Source: JBGPOS01 sp041488155 | GTDB lineage: Bacteria; Chloroflexota; Dehalococcoidia; Tepidiformales; Tepidiformaceae | DNA: 64,000 nucleotides | Direction: 5' to 3' | Assembly (NCBI GenBank): GCA_041488155.1 | Contig: JBGPOS010000015.1 | Span: 1-64,000, forward strand | Shown: positions 40,942-49,487 of the stretch, one piece after another | Layout: each line of letters opens with the position of its first letter | How positions within the stretch are numbered: the stretch's first letter is position 1 | Translations under genes and position numbers: made by a program | The notes under the pieces: model-generated | Seen by the model: the letters and a program-made list of their open reading frames with translations, nothing else | What the model was told of the DNA's origin: nothing | The model's database searches: none

Positions 40942-42999
40942 TCAGCGCAGCGACTTCTTCCCCGCGCGTACCGCTTCGACCACCTGGCGGACAGCCGAGA
41001 CGGTGACCGGCCGGGCTTCCTCGTGGCGGCTGCGCTCCCCGATCGTGTAGGACAGCTGGACCGTCCCGGGCGCGAGAGTGAGCAGCTCAGCCTCCAGTTG
41101 CTGGTTGATGGGGGCGAACCTGTCCAGCGTGGCGAACCCCCGTGTCGACCCGGTCCCCCACCACTCAGACTCCAGGTAGTTAGCCTGGCTCACGAGCGCC
41201 AGGGGCATCGGTGGCAGCAGCGCCAGCGTTCGCACCTCCTGGGGCAGGGTGGTGAGGTCCACGTCGATGCCTGCAAGGACGAAATCCGGGAGGGAGGAGG
41301 AGGTCTGCCCGGCCTCTTTGAGGCGCGCGAAGAGGTTGGCGTGGTACGGGTGCGCGAAGACCAACCCGGCAACCTCCGCGGGGTAGGCGGCGGCGTAGAC
41401 CAATTCCATCGAGACCATGTAGGCCCAGCTCACGACTACGTAGGGCGGCCCGACACCGGCCGCGGCGAGCGCCTGCCTCCGGTCCTCGATACCGGCTCGC
41501 ACGGGCCGGGCGATCTCCACCGGGTCGCTGCGGCCCGAGTTCGCCCGGTCGTAGATGCAGGCCCGCGTGAACTTCGCCACCTCGCGCTGCGTCGCCTTCC
41601 ACCAGTCAGACGAAGCCGCGAAGAAGCCGTCGTATTCGAAGACGACGACGGGTCTGCCGCTGCCCTGGCAGTCGATGTAGATCTGGCGGCCGTCGTCGAG
41701 GACGACGCTCCGGCCGATGTCGACCTGTTCGGCGATGGTCGCCTCGGCCCGGTCCCGCGCGAGGGCTGCCGTGTCGCCGGTCCAGGCTGCTCCAGGCCGG
41801 ATCGACACGGCATAGGCCTTGAGTCGTGGCTCGGCGCGGACGGCGGCGGACGCCACCTCGCCTCCCTGGCCGGTGCCGTGTACCACGAATCCGGTCCCTT
41901 TCACCTGCGGCAGGCCCTGGAGGTAGGAGATGCCATCGCCGAGGCTGCGCAGCCAGGCCTCGGTGGCGCGGGCTTTCACCGCCGGGCTCACCGTGCACCA
42001 ATCGCTGCTCCCAGGAGGAAGCTTCACGAGGTCCAGGTATTTCACTTCCAGCGTCACGAACCCATCGTGGGCGAGCGCTTCGGAGAGGCCAGGGACGAAC
42101 TCGCCGTTGCAGTCAGGCAGCAGCAGCGCGCTGAACCCGTGCTCGACGGAGGCAAGCCGGGCGGCGCTGGTAAAGGAACCAACCCGGGCCACGGGGTTGC
42201 AGAGCCTCGTTACCACCTGCGCCCCGCCGCTTGGGAACGTAGCATCCTCGCAGGCATATCCGGTCAGAGCCTTCGGAGCGGCGACGGTGGGAACGGGGGA
42301 TGCCGCGGCCGTAGGGGTCTTGCCGTCCGACCCCTGGGATTCGCTGGAGCTGTTGGCCGCCAGCATCAGCACCGCCAGCGTCGCCCCGATCACCACCAGC
42401 GCGGCGACGACAGCCCCCGCGCTCTTCGCCAGCAGTCCGCGCCGCCCTGCCTCTGCGACCGGCGCGACCGCGACCGGCGAAGTCTCCTCCCCCCGCCAGC
42501 GCACCTCGTAGAGGTGGACCGGCTCGTCCAGCCCGCGGAGCAGCGTCTCGCCCCGGTCGGAGAAGGCGAAGCCCTTGCCCGCCACCAGCTCGCGCACGAC
42601 GTTGCTGACGAAGATCTCCCCTCCTTGCGCCTTCGCCGCGATCCGGGAAGCGGCGATCACGCTCGCCCCGAAGAGGTCGTCGTCCTCGACGATCGGCTCG
42701 CCCGCGTTCACGCCGATGCGGATGCGAATCCTCTCTCCTTCCGCCGCGTGGAAGGCCAGCTGGAGGCTGATCGCGCAGTCGAGCGCCTGCTGGGCCGACC
42801 CGAAGCTGGCGAGAAAGCCATCGCCCATCGTCTTGACTTCGGTGCCGCCGTTCGCCGCCAGGGCCTCGCGGGTGATCCGCTCGTGCTCGCGCAGCACTTC
42901 GCGGCCGCGCGCGTCGCCCAGCCGCTGCATCATCGAGGTGTGGCCCTCGATATCGGTGAAGAGCAGGGTGGTGGTTGTCGACGATTGGGAACGTTGCAT
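40942..42999 (-). CDS. Class III cyclase domain fused to a membrane-anchored alpha/beta hydrolase
   Basis: Residues 10-170 of the 685-residue protein are a class III adenylate/guanylate cyclase domain with both metal Asp positions (LLFTDIEGHT and GDGFLASF) and the Lys in VKTMGDG. The Asn of the usual V-N-x-A-A-R motif is Ile (SVIAASRIA), so activity is uncertain. One membrane helix follows (AVVAALVVIGATLAVLMLAA), then an outer alpha/beta hydrolase-like half (VVVFEYDGFF, VVSWAYMVSMELVYAAAYPA). The hydrolase nucleophile elbow reads S-W-A-Y-M, also unusual. It may couple an outside signal to inside cyclase or act as a scaffold. Confidence 0.78.
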   Translation of the reverse strand: MQRSQSSTTTTLLFTDIEGHTSMMQRLGDARGREVLREHERITREALAANGGTEVKTMGDGFLASFGSAQQALDCAISLQLAFHAAEGERIRIRIGVNAGEPIVEDDDLFGASVIAASRIAAKAQGGEIFVSNVVRELVAGKGFAFSDRGETLLRGLDEPVHLYEVRWRGEETSPVAVAPVAEAGRRGLLAKSAGAVVAALVVIGATLAVLMLAANSSSESQGSDGKTPTAAASPVPTVAAPKALTGYACEDATFPSGGAQVVTRLCNPVARVGSFTSAARLASVEHGFSALLLPDCNGEFVPGLSEALAHDGFVTLEVKYLDLVKLPPGSSDWCTVSPAVKARATEAWLRSLGDGISYLQGLPQVKGTGFVVHGTGQGGEVASAAVRAEPRLKAYAVSIRPGAAWTGDTAALARDRAEATIAEQVDIGRSVVLDDGRQIYIDCQGSGRPVVVFEYDGFFAASSDWWKATQREVAKFTRACIYDRANSGRSDPVEIARPVRAGIEDRRQALAAAGVGPPYVVVSWAYMVSMELVYAAAYPAEVAGLVFAHPYHANLFARLKEAGQTSSSLPDFVLAGIDVDLTTLPQEVRTLALLPPMPLALVSQANYLESEWWGTGSTRGFATLDRFAPINQQLEAELLTLAPGTVQLSYTIGERSRHEEARPVTVSAVRQVVEAVRAGKKSLR

Positions 43000-43095
43000 G
43001 CGGTCGCCTGGTCAGGCAGATTCTACGCGCACGCCATATCGGGGCATTACGCCGACACCCCGACACCTTTTCCCATCCGGTACGAATCGATCCTC

Positions 43096-43101
43096 TATAA
43101 T
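43096..43101 (+). promoter_or_regulatory. Candidate -10 box for the glycosyltransferase gene
   Basis: TATAAT lies 67 bp before the ATG of the glycosyltransferase. No clear -35 box is seen at the right distance. Confidence 0.35.
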
Positions 43102-43167
43102 GAAAGGCCCGGCCCATCGTCCCGGAAGGTCCGATCGAAGGAGTGGGGAGCGGTTGTTGCAAACGAC

Positions 43168-44448
43168 ATGAGAATCGCCCAGGTTTCCGCCCACACCAGC
43201 CCCCTCGCCCCCCTTGGCGGCCGCGAGACTGGCGGCATGAACGTCTACGTGCTCGAACTTTCGCAGGAGCTGGCGCGGCTCGGCTACGAGGTCGACATCT
43301 TCACCCGCCTTGACGGAGAGCTGCCGCGGGTGGAGCAGTTGGCGCACAACCTGCGCCTCATTCGCGTCGAGGCCGGCCCCGCCCAGCCGATCGAAAAAGA
43401 GGCGATCATCGACCATCTGCCCGAGTTCGCCCGGAACATGCGCCGCTTCGTGGCCTCGCAGCCGGAGCCATACAGCGCCATCCACAGCCATTACTGGCAG
43501 AGCGGCTGGGCCGGGACGTTGCTCGCACGAGAGTTGCATCTGCCCCACGTCGTGATGTTCCACACACTCGGCGAGGTGAAGAACCGGGCGCGGATCAGCG
43601 AGCAGGAGCCGAAGCTGCGCATCCGCCACGAGCGCACGATCGCCCGGCGCGCGACCGCGATCATCACCGCCAGCGACCACGAACGGCTGTTGCTCCAACG
43701 CTACTACGGCGCCGACCCGGACCGCATGCACACCGTCCCCTGCGGCATCGATCTCGCGCGCTTCAGGCCGCTGGACCGGGGCATCTCCCGTCAGGCACTG
43801 GGGCTGCCGCCGGATTCACCGGTGTTGATCTGGGTTGGGCGCCTGGAGAAGCTCAAAGGGGTCGACATCCTGATCAGCGCGGTCGCCCAGCTTGACGAGC
43901 GAGACTTCACCCTGCTGATCGTCGGGGGAGACGAACGGGCGACGGACCTGAAACAGGAGCTGATGGCCCAGGCCGCGTTCGAAGGCATCTCCGCCAACGT
44001 CCGCTTCATCGGCGCAGTCGCCCACGACGACCTGCCGGCTTACTACAGCGCCGCCGATGTCTGCGTGGTGCCGTCGTACTACGAGAGCTTCGGGCTGGTC
44101 GCGGTCGAAGCGATGGCCTGCGGGACGCCGGTGGTCGCCTCGCGCGTCGGCGGGCTCGTCTCGACCGTGACCGACGGTGTGACCGGCTACCTCATCCCCT
44201 GGCGCTGCCCCGAGCCGTTCGCCGAAAAGCTCGAAGTGCTCCTGAACAACCCGGAGCTGCGGGCCAACTTCAGCGTCGCCGCCCGGCGTTCGGTCGAGCG
44301 CTTCCGCTGGCGCTCCGTGGCGCTGCGGGTAGCCGAGGTGTACGACAAGGCGGCGACCGAATACCGTGCCCGCAGCGACGGTAACGAAGGGACGGGCTTC
44401 GGCAAGGAAGTGTACGAAGCAGCGGTCCTCGCCGGCGGCGTCGTCTAA
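43168..44448 (+). CDS. MshA-like GT4 glycosyltransferase
   Basis: The 426-residue protein begins MRIAQVSAHTSPLAPLGGRE with TGGMNVYVLELSQEL, very like MshA (glycosyltransferase of mycothiol synthesis), and has the GT-B acceptor and donor features: VSAHTSPLAPLG, SHYWQSGWAG, CGIDLARFRP, LIWVGRLEKLKGVDIL and the EX7E block YYESFGLVAVEAMACG. In MshA it joins GlcNAc to inositol-phosphate. The frame is open far upstream, but there it is antisense to the cyclase gene, so the ATG at 43168 is chosen. A PIG-L deacetylase follows 40 bp later. Confidence 0.85.
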   Translation: MRIAQVSAHTSPLAPLGGRETGGMNVYVLELSQELARLGYEVDIFTRLDGELPRVEQLAHNLRLIRVEAGPAQPIEKEAIIDHLPEFARNMRRFVASQPEPYSAIHSHYWQSGWAGTLLARELHLPHVVMFHTLGEVKNRARISEQEPKLRIRHERTIARRATAIITASDHERLLLQRYYGADPDRMHTVPCGIDLARFRPLDRGISRQALGLPPDSPVLIWVGRLEKLKGVDILISAVAQLDERDFTLLIVGGDERATDLKQELMAQAAFEGISANVRFIGAVAHDDLPAYYSAADVCVVPSYYESFGLVAVEAMACGTPVVASRVGGLVSTVTDGVTGYLIPWRCPEPFAEKLEVLLNNPELRANFSVAARRSVERFRWRSVALRVAEVYDKAATEYRARSDGNEGTGFGKEVYEAAVLAGGVV

Positions 44449-44488
44449 GCACCGGCAAAGAACCTGGAACGCGGCTGCGTGAGGTGGC

Positions 44489-45421
44489 ATGAGCAACGAC
44501 AGCAAGAGTGATTCGAAGAAACGAACCCGGCGCACGGAGCCGATTCAGCCGGTCGCGGACGTTGCGCCGCCCCCGCCGATAGGCTCAGCGAGGCAGGAAG
44601 CGCCTCCGCCGATCGAGGGGCCGCTCAACGCGATGGTCATCATGGCCCACCCCGACGACGCCGAGTTCGTCTGCGGCGGGACGATTGCGAAGTGGTGCGC
44701 GGAAGGCTGGGAGGTGCGCTACGTGGTCGTCACAGGCGGCGACAAGGGCACCCACGACGAGACCATGCATCCGGAGAAGCTCGCCGCCATTCGCGAAGAA
44801 GAGCAGCGTGCGGCCTGCCGCGTGCTGGGCGTGAAGGAGTGCATCCTCCTCGGCTACCCCGACGGATTCACCGTCGACGAGCACGAGCTGCGGGGCCAGA
44901 TCGTCCGCCTGCTCAGGCTCCACAAGCCCGATGTCGTCATCACCTGGGACGCCTTCCGGCAGGCGTTCAACCACCGCGACCACCGCAACATCGGCACCGT
45001 CACGGCCGACGCCATCTACCCGATCGTCCGCGACCGCCTGTTCTATCCGCGCGACGAAGAGGACGGGCTGGCGGCGCACCAGGTGAACGAAGTCTTGCTC
45101 GCAGGCAGCGACAACCCGGACTACACCGTCGACATCACCCCGTACTGGGACACGAAGGTCGACGCGATCCTCTGCCACGCCAGCCAGATCGGGAACCGCC
45201 AGAAGGAAGACTTCCTCAAGCAGCGCAAAGAGCAGGTCGAGCGCGATGGCGAGAAGCCGATCGAGGAACGCTTCCGGCGATGGAGCATCCGCCGGCCGAT
45301 GCGCCAGACGCCGCCGGGCGAAACGCCAGCACAAGAGGCGGGCAAGTCCGCATCTCCGAACGGCGCAACGGCCCCAGCAGCGCCCGGCGCCAAGGCGAAG
45401 AGGCCCGCGCGAAGCCGCTGA
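44489..45421 (+). CDS. PIG-L family deacetylase (MshB/BshB-like)
   Basis: The 310-residue protein has a charged, Pro-rich N-terminal 50 residues, then MVIMAHPDDAEFVCGGTIAK with the AHPDDxE zinc and catalytic motif and RQAFNHRDHRNIG with H-x-x-H for the third zinc ligand. The C-terminal 35 residues are Ala/Pro-rich and disordered. PIG-L deacetylases remove acetyl from GlcNAc-type sugars. Next to an MshA-like gene it suggests the first two steps of a mycothiol- or bacillithiol-like thiol, or a modified glycolipid. Confidence 0.88.
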   Translation: MSNDSKSDSKKRTRRTEPIQPVADVAPPPPIGSARQEAPPPIEGPLNAMVIMAHPDDAEFVCGGTIAKWCAEGWEVRYVVVTGGDKGTHDETMHPEKLAAIREEEQRAACRVLGVKECILLGYPDGFTVDEHELRGQIVRLLRLHKPDVVITWDAFRQAFNHRDHRNIGTVTADAIYPIVRDRLFYPRDEEDGLAAHQVNEVLLAGSDNPDYTVDITPYWDTKVDAILCHASQIGNRQKEDFLKQRKEQVERDGEKPIEERFRRWSIRRPMRQTPPGETPAQEAGKSASPNGATAPAAPGAKAKRPARSR

Positions 45422-45424
45422 GGT

Positions 45425-46216
45425 TCAGCCGGGCCAGATCCGTTCGATCGCCCGCGCCACACCGTCGTCGTCGGCCGAGGCCGTGATGAACCCGGCCCGC
45501 GCCTGCACTTCCGCCGAGGCGTTACCCATCGCCACCGCCAGGCCGGCCACTTCGAACATGGGCAGGTCGACCTCGCTGTCGCCGAACACGACGGCCTCCG
45601 AAGGGTCGATTCCGAGGGCCGAACAGAGCGCGGCCAGCCCGGAGCCTTTGTCGACCCCGGCGGCGGTAATCGTCAGGAGCGAATCGCCGTCAAAGTTGCC
45701 GGCCCAGCGGGCGACGACCCGTCCGGCCCACTCCTCCAGCTCCGCGATGAAGGGGTCGGCCTCGTGGGAGTGCGCGAGCACCGAGAGGAGGCCGGTTAGG
45801 TCGACGTCGCCCAGGCTGGTCACTGGCACCAGCCAGGACGGGGCTCGCGAGGCCCACGCGCCGGCCTCCCGGTCGCGCCGGAACGTGCGCTCGGAGGTCG
45901 AGAGATTGGCGCGCCAGCCGGCGCGGTCGCACAGCTCGGCGAAGAACGACACGAATTCCCCGGGGAGCAGGTGCTGTGCTATCACCGTGCCGTCGGCGGC
46001 CCGCACGTCAGAGCCGCCCCCGGCGATGGCGGCCACCTGCAACCCGAGCGCTTCGAAGGGGCGGAGGGCGACCTGGTACCAGCGGGCCGTCGCCGGGGCG
46101 ACGATCACGCCCCTCGCGACGAGGCCGCGTAAAGCAGCGGCGTTCGTCTCACTCAGCTGGTTCTTCGAGTCGAGGAGGGTAGCGTCGAGGTCGATGGCGG
46201 CAAGTCGGTATCTCAC
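45425..46216 (-). CDS. HAD-superfamily Cof-type phosphatase
   Basis: The 263-residue protein has DLDATLLDSKNQLSETNAAA (motif I, DxDxT), APATAR for motif II, and VVFGDSEVDLPMFEVAGLAV (motif IV, GDxxxD). The size and cap position are those of Cof-type sugar-phosphate phosphatases. It converges tail to tail with the PIG-L gene; the stops are 4 bp apart. Confidence 0.9.
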   Translation of the reverse strand: MRYRLAAIDLDATLLDSKNQLSETNAAALRGLVARGVIVAPATARWYQVALRPFEALGLQVAAIAGGGSDVRAADGTVIAQHLLPGEFVSFFAELCDRAGWRANLSTSERTFRRDREAGAWASRAPSWLVPVTSLGDVDLTGLLSVLAHSHEADPFIAELEEWAGRVVARWAGNFDGDSLLTITAAGVDKGSGLAALCSALGIDPSEAVVFGDSEVDLPMFEVAGLAVAMGNASAEVQARAGFITASADDDGVARAIERIWPG

Positions 46217-46261
46217 GAGCGATGGGTGGGGGGTCTCTGAGTCCTCAGTCCTCAGTCCTCG

Positions 46262-46672
46262 TTAGCTGTTCTGGAGCAGCTCGACCCAGTTGCCGTCCGG
46301 GTCTTCGACGATGGAGATGCTCGTGCCCGGCCGGATCTCCCGGACAGGGACGACGACGCGGTAGCCGCCGGCCGCGCAGGTGTCTGTCACTTCCTGCAGG
46401 TTCGACACGGAGATGGTCCAGTAACGGTAGCCGTAAGCCCCCTGGATGCCCCCGGGGGAGGCCTTTGCGGGCAGCTCGGCGTCCATCTTGATGACTTTGA
46501 TCAGGCTCGTCCCGCACATCAGGCGGTGCATCGTGCCACCACCGCCGCCCGGCATCGGCGTGTCGGCGACGTGTTCGAAGCCGAGGGTGTCGCGGTAGAA
46601 CTTGAGCGCCTTCGCGCTGTCAGTCACCTGGATGCCGAGGTCGATCGAGTCTTTCGCGAGCTTGATGCCCAA
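46262..46672 (-). CDS. VOC/glyoxalase-fold protein
   Basis: The chosen start is TTG at 46672, because GGAG lies seven bases before it and the sequence MGIKLAKDSIDLGIQVTDSA opens the family fold. The frame is open further upstream but without conserved sequence. The 136-residue protein has two beta-alpha-beta-beta-beta units with EDPDGNWVELLQ near the end, the typical metal-ligand region. Members act as glyoxalases, dioxygenases or antibiotic-binding proteins; the substrate is not known. Confidence 0.78.
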   Translation of the reverse strand: MGIKLAKDSIDLGIQVTDSAKALKFYRDTLGFEHVADTPMPGGGGGTMHRLMCGTSLIKVIKMDAELPAKASPGGIQGAYGYRYWTISVSNLQEVTDTCAAGGYRVVVPVREIRPGTSISIVEDPDGNWVELLQNS

Positions 46673-46739
46673 TTTCCTACTCCGAACGGGAAGATGTGGG
46701 TCGCAGCATAGAGGACGCACGGCCAGGCGTCCCGCGGGT

Positions 46740-48386
46740 TCAGCGGCGCTGAGAATGTTCCGCGAAGTAGCTGTAGCCGCCTTCGAAGATTCGTAGCGCG
46801 CCGTCTCGCACTTCGAAGATGCGGTCGACGATGCGGTCCAGGAAGTAGCGGTCGTGGGAGACCACGACAAGGGCGCCGGAGAAGCTATCGAGGGCGTGTT
46901 CGAGCACTTCGCACGACGCAATGTCGAGGTTGTTCGTCGGCTCATCGAGCACGAGGCAGTTCGCGCCCGAGAGCATCAGGCGGGCGAGCTGGACCCTGCT
47001 CTTCTCGCCGCCGCTGAGGGTGGCGATCGGCTGGCGGGCGACGTCGTAGGGGATGAGGAAGCGGCCCAACTGGGAGACGGCCTCGGCTTCGTACATCTGG
47101 CGTACGGCGCGGACAGCGTCGATCGGGGTCTGGCTCATGTCGAGCGTCTCGTGCTCCTGGGCGTAGTAGCCCTGGTGGATGCTCGGGCCGACCCAGACCT
47201 CACCAGCGTCCGGCGCGAGCTCGCCGAGCATGAGGCGAAGGAGGACGGACTTGCCTGCGCCGTTCGCGCCAACGATGCCGACACGCCCTCCGTTCATGAC
47301 CGTGGCCCGGACGCTTGTGAGGACGACGTTGTCGCCGAAGGCCTTGTCGACACCGCGCAGGTCGATCGCCCTCGCCCCGCCTCGTTCGCGCGGCTGGAAC
47401 TGGAGGGCCATCTTGCGGCGTTCCAGCACAGGCCGCTCCACTTTCTCCATGCTGTCGATCTGGCGCTGCTTGTTCCGCGCCTGCTTGATGTGCCGCTCGT
47501 CGACCACGAGGCGTGCCCAGAGCTTGAACCGGGCGACGGCAGCTTCGAGGCGGGCAATCTCCTTCTGCTGGGCGCTGAAGTCCTGCTGCTGGCGAAGGAG
47601 CGCGAGCTCTTTCTGGGTGGCGTAGGCCGAGTAGTTGCCCTCCCAGCGACGCAGGGTAGCGCCCTCGCGCCCGGGCTCGAACTCAGCGATTTCGCCAACG
47701 GTCTCGTCGAGGAAGTAGCGGTCGTGCGAGACGACGACCACCGCCCCGTCGAAGTCACGGACCACCCGTTCGAGCATGGCTTTGTGGTCGAGGTCGAGGT
47801 GGTTGTCGGGCTCGTCGAGAAGGAGGAGATCTGGCGCGGTGAGCAGACAGCGAGCGAGTCCGACGAGCTTTCGCTGCCCCCCGCTGAGCACCTCCATCGG
47901 CCGCTGCCAGGCTTCGTCTTCGAGGCCAAGGTCGCGCAAGAGGGCCTCGGCCCGGTTCCGGAGCATCGGGGCGCCGGCCGCCTCGTAGCGTTCGAGCAGC
48001 TTGCCGTGTTCGGCCAGGACGGTATCGAAGGCGGCGGCATCGCCGATGACCGCGGGCTCGGCGAGGCGGCGTTCTGCGGCTGAGATGTCGTGGTCGAGGG
48101 CTGCGATGTCGGCCCGGGCGCTGAGGAGCTCTTCGAAGACGGTCCGGCCCGGCTCGCCCGTGTACTCCTGCGCGAGGAATGCGATGCGCGCGCCGCGGCG
48201 GAGCGTGACTTCGCCCCGTTCGGGACGGTCGATCCCAGCGATAGTGCGGAGAAGAGTCGATTTGCCGACGCCGCTCGGGCCGACGAGGCCCACCCTGTCC
48301 CCTTCCTGGATGGACCAGGTGACATCGCGGAAGATCTGCCGCCCCCCATGCAGGCGGGCGACGGCGCTGAGGCCGGCAACGATCAT
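46740..48386 (-). CDS. ABC-F family ATPase
   Basis: The 548-residue soluble protein has two ABC domains without membrane segments. Walker A motifs are LVGPSGVGKSTLL and IVGANGAGKSVLL; signatures are LSGGQRKLVGLARCLL and LSGGEKSRVQLARLML; Walker B are LLLLDEPDNHLDLD and LVLDEPTNNLDIAS. Both ATP sites look intact. The linker between domains (KQARNKQRQIDSMEKVERPV) is the basic ribosome-contacting region. ABC-F proteins bind the ribosomal E site and rescue or protect translating ribosomes. Confidence 0.92.
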   Translation of the reverse strand: MIVAGLSAVARLHGGRQIFRDVTWSIQEGDRVGLVGPSGVGKSTLLRTIAGIDRPERGEVTLRRGARIAFLAQEYTGEPGRTVFEELLSARADIAALDHDISAAERRLAEPAVIGDAAAFDTVLAEHGKLLERYEAAGAPMLRNRAEALLRDLGLEDEAWQRPMEVLSGGQRKLVGLARCLLTAPDLLLLDEPDNHLDLDHKAMLERVVRDFDGAVVVVSHDRYFLDETVGEIAEFEPGREGATLRRWEGNYSAYATQKELALLRQQQDFSAQQKEIARLEAAVARFKLWARLVVDERHIKQARNKQRQIDSMEKVERPVLERRKMALQFQPRERGGARAIDLRGVDKAFGDNVVLTSVRATVMNGGRVGIVGANGAGKSVLLRLMLGELAPDAGEVWVGPSIHQGYYAQEHETLDMSQTPIDAVRAVRQMYEAEAVSQLGRFLIPYDVARQPIATLSGGEKSRVQLARLMLSGANCLVLDEPTNNLDIASCEVLEHALDSFSGALVVVSHDRYFLDRIVDRIFEVRDGALRIFEGGYSYFAEHSQRR

Positions 48387-48532
48387 TGGTCCGATTCCCG
48401 AGGAGTGCGCGGAGGCGCGAGAAACGGATTATCTCACAGGCGCTGCGTGGAACCTGGGCCGGTCGCGCTGAGGATAGCAGCGACCCCGGCCGCGGCGCAT
48501 AATGTCGGCATTCGCACTCCAGAGGGACTGCC

Positions 48533-49375
48533 ATGCCGCTTTATATGGACGTGCACGCGTTCGGGGTCGGGGGAACGAAGCCGACGCTCGAAGCCATCGA
48601 GCGCGCCCACCAGCTTGACCTCGAGGTTGGACCCAGTTTCGACGTGAAGTGGCTCAAATACTGGGTGAACTTCGAACGAGAGACCACCAACTGCCTCTGC
48701 GAAGCCCCAAGCCAGGAAGCTGCCGCGAATTGCCACCGCGCATCTCATGGCGCCGTCGCCGGCAAGATGATTGAAGTATCGGCCGACGTGGTCGATGCCT
48801 TCCTGGGCGGGGTTGGCCTCAGCTTCGATGGCAGAGCGATCATGGTCGACGGGGAGGAAGTGCTGTCCGACGGCGGCTCCCGGGCGATCATGTTCACGGA
48901 CATGTTCGAGTCGACGAGCACTACCCAGCGCCTTGGCGACGACGGGGCGATGGCGATCCTCCGCAGGCACAATACGATCATCCGGGAATGCCTCGCCGAA
49001 CACGGTGGCCGCGAGGTCAAGCACACGGGCGACGGCATCATGGCTTCGTTCGCTTCGCCATCGAAAGCGATGGAGTGCGGGATCGCCATCCAGCGGGGGT
49101 TCGCGGAACACAACACGCGCGAGGCGGAAGGCCAGATCTACGTCCGAATCGGGTTCAGCGCGGGCGAGCCGGTTAGAGAAGGGGACGACCTCTTCGGAGC
49201 GGCCGTCCAGCTGGCGGCGCGGGTCTGCAACGACGCCGAACCCGGGCAGATCCTGGTCGCCAGCGTCGTCCGGGACCTCTGCATCGGCAAGAAGTTCGCC
49301 TTCATCGACCGCGGAGAACGCAGCCTCAAAGGCTTCGAAGCGCCAGTGCGGCTCTTCGCGGTGGGCTGGAACTAG
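48533..49375 (+). CDS. DUF4242-like domain fused to class III cyclase
   Basis: The first 90 of 280 residues (MPLYMDVHAFGVGGTKPTLE, AHQLDLEVG, CLCEAPSQEAAANCHRASHG) match the DUF4242-like ferredoxin-fold family, small proteins some of which bind nickel through His/Cys. Residues 115-275 are a class III cyclase with metal Asp positions in MFTDMFESTSTTQRLGDDG and HTGDGIMASFASP. The usual Asn of the catalytic V-N-x-A-A-R motif is Gln (AVQLAARVC). A second paralogue lies convergent at 49488. It could sense a metal and make cAMP or cGMP, or only bind nucleotide. Confidence 0.85.
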   Translation: MPLYMDVHAFGVGGTKPTLEAIERAHQLDLEVGPSFDVKWLKYWVNFERETTNCLCEAPSQEAAANCHRASHGAVAGKMIEVSADVVDAFLGGVGLSFDGRAIMVDGEEVLSDGGSRAIMFTDMFESTSTTQRLGDDGAMAILRRHNTIIRECLAEHGGREVKHTGDGIMASFASPSKAMECGIAIQRGFAEHNTREAEGQIYVRIGFSAGEPVREGDDLFGAAVQLAARVCNDAEPGQILVASVVRDLCIGKKFAFIDRGERSLKGFEAPVRLFAVGWN

Positions 49376-49403
49376 CGCTCCGGCCGCTGCATGACCGGAA
49401 GCT

Positions 49404-49426
49404 CCCTCTCCCGCAGCGGGAGAGGG
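49404..49426. repeat. CCCTCTCCCGC palindrome between convergent cyclase genes
   Basis: Two 11-bp arms (49404-49414, 49416-49426) pair perfectly around one base, then GTCGGGGTGAGGGCG follows. The same type of CCCTCTCCC palindrome is at 61121-61150 and, in a related form, at 61242-61272. Here it may serve as a two-way terminator between converging genes. Confidence 0.7.
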
Positions 49427-49487
49427 TCGGGGTGAGGGCGATGGCTGGAACTAGCGGCAGCGCCGATTCGACGGCAGGCGGATGTAT

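Noticed and set aside
41023..43167. Long open frame on the plus strand upstream of the glycosyltransferase ATG
   Set aside because: It is antisense to the cyclase-hydrolase gene, and its translation is Arg/Gly/Asp-rich without motifs, as expected from high-GC shadow frames.
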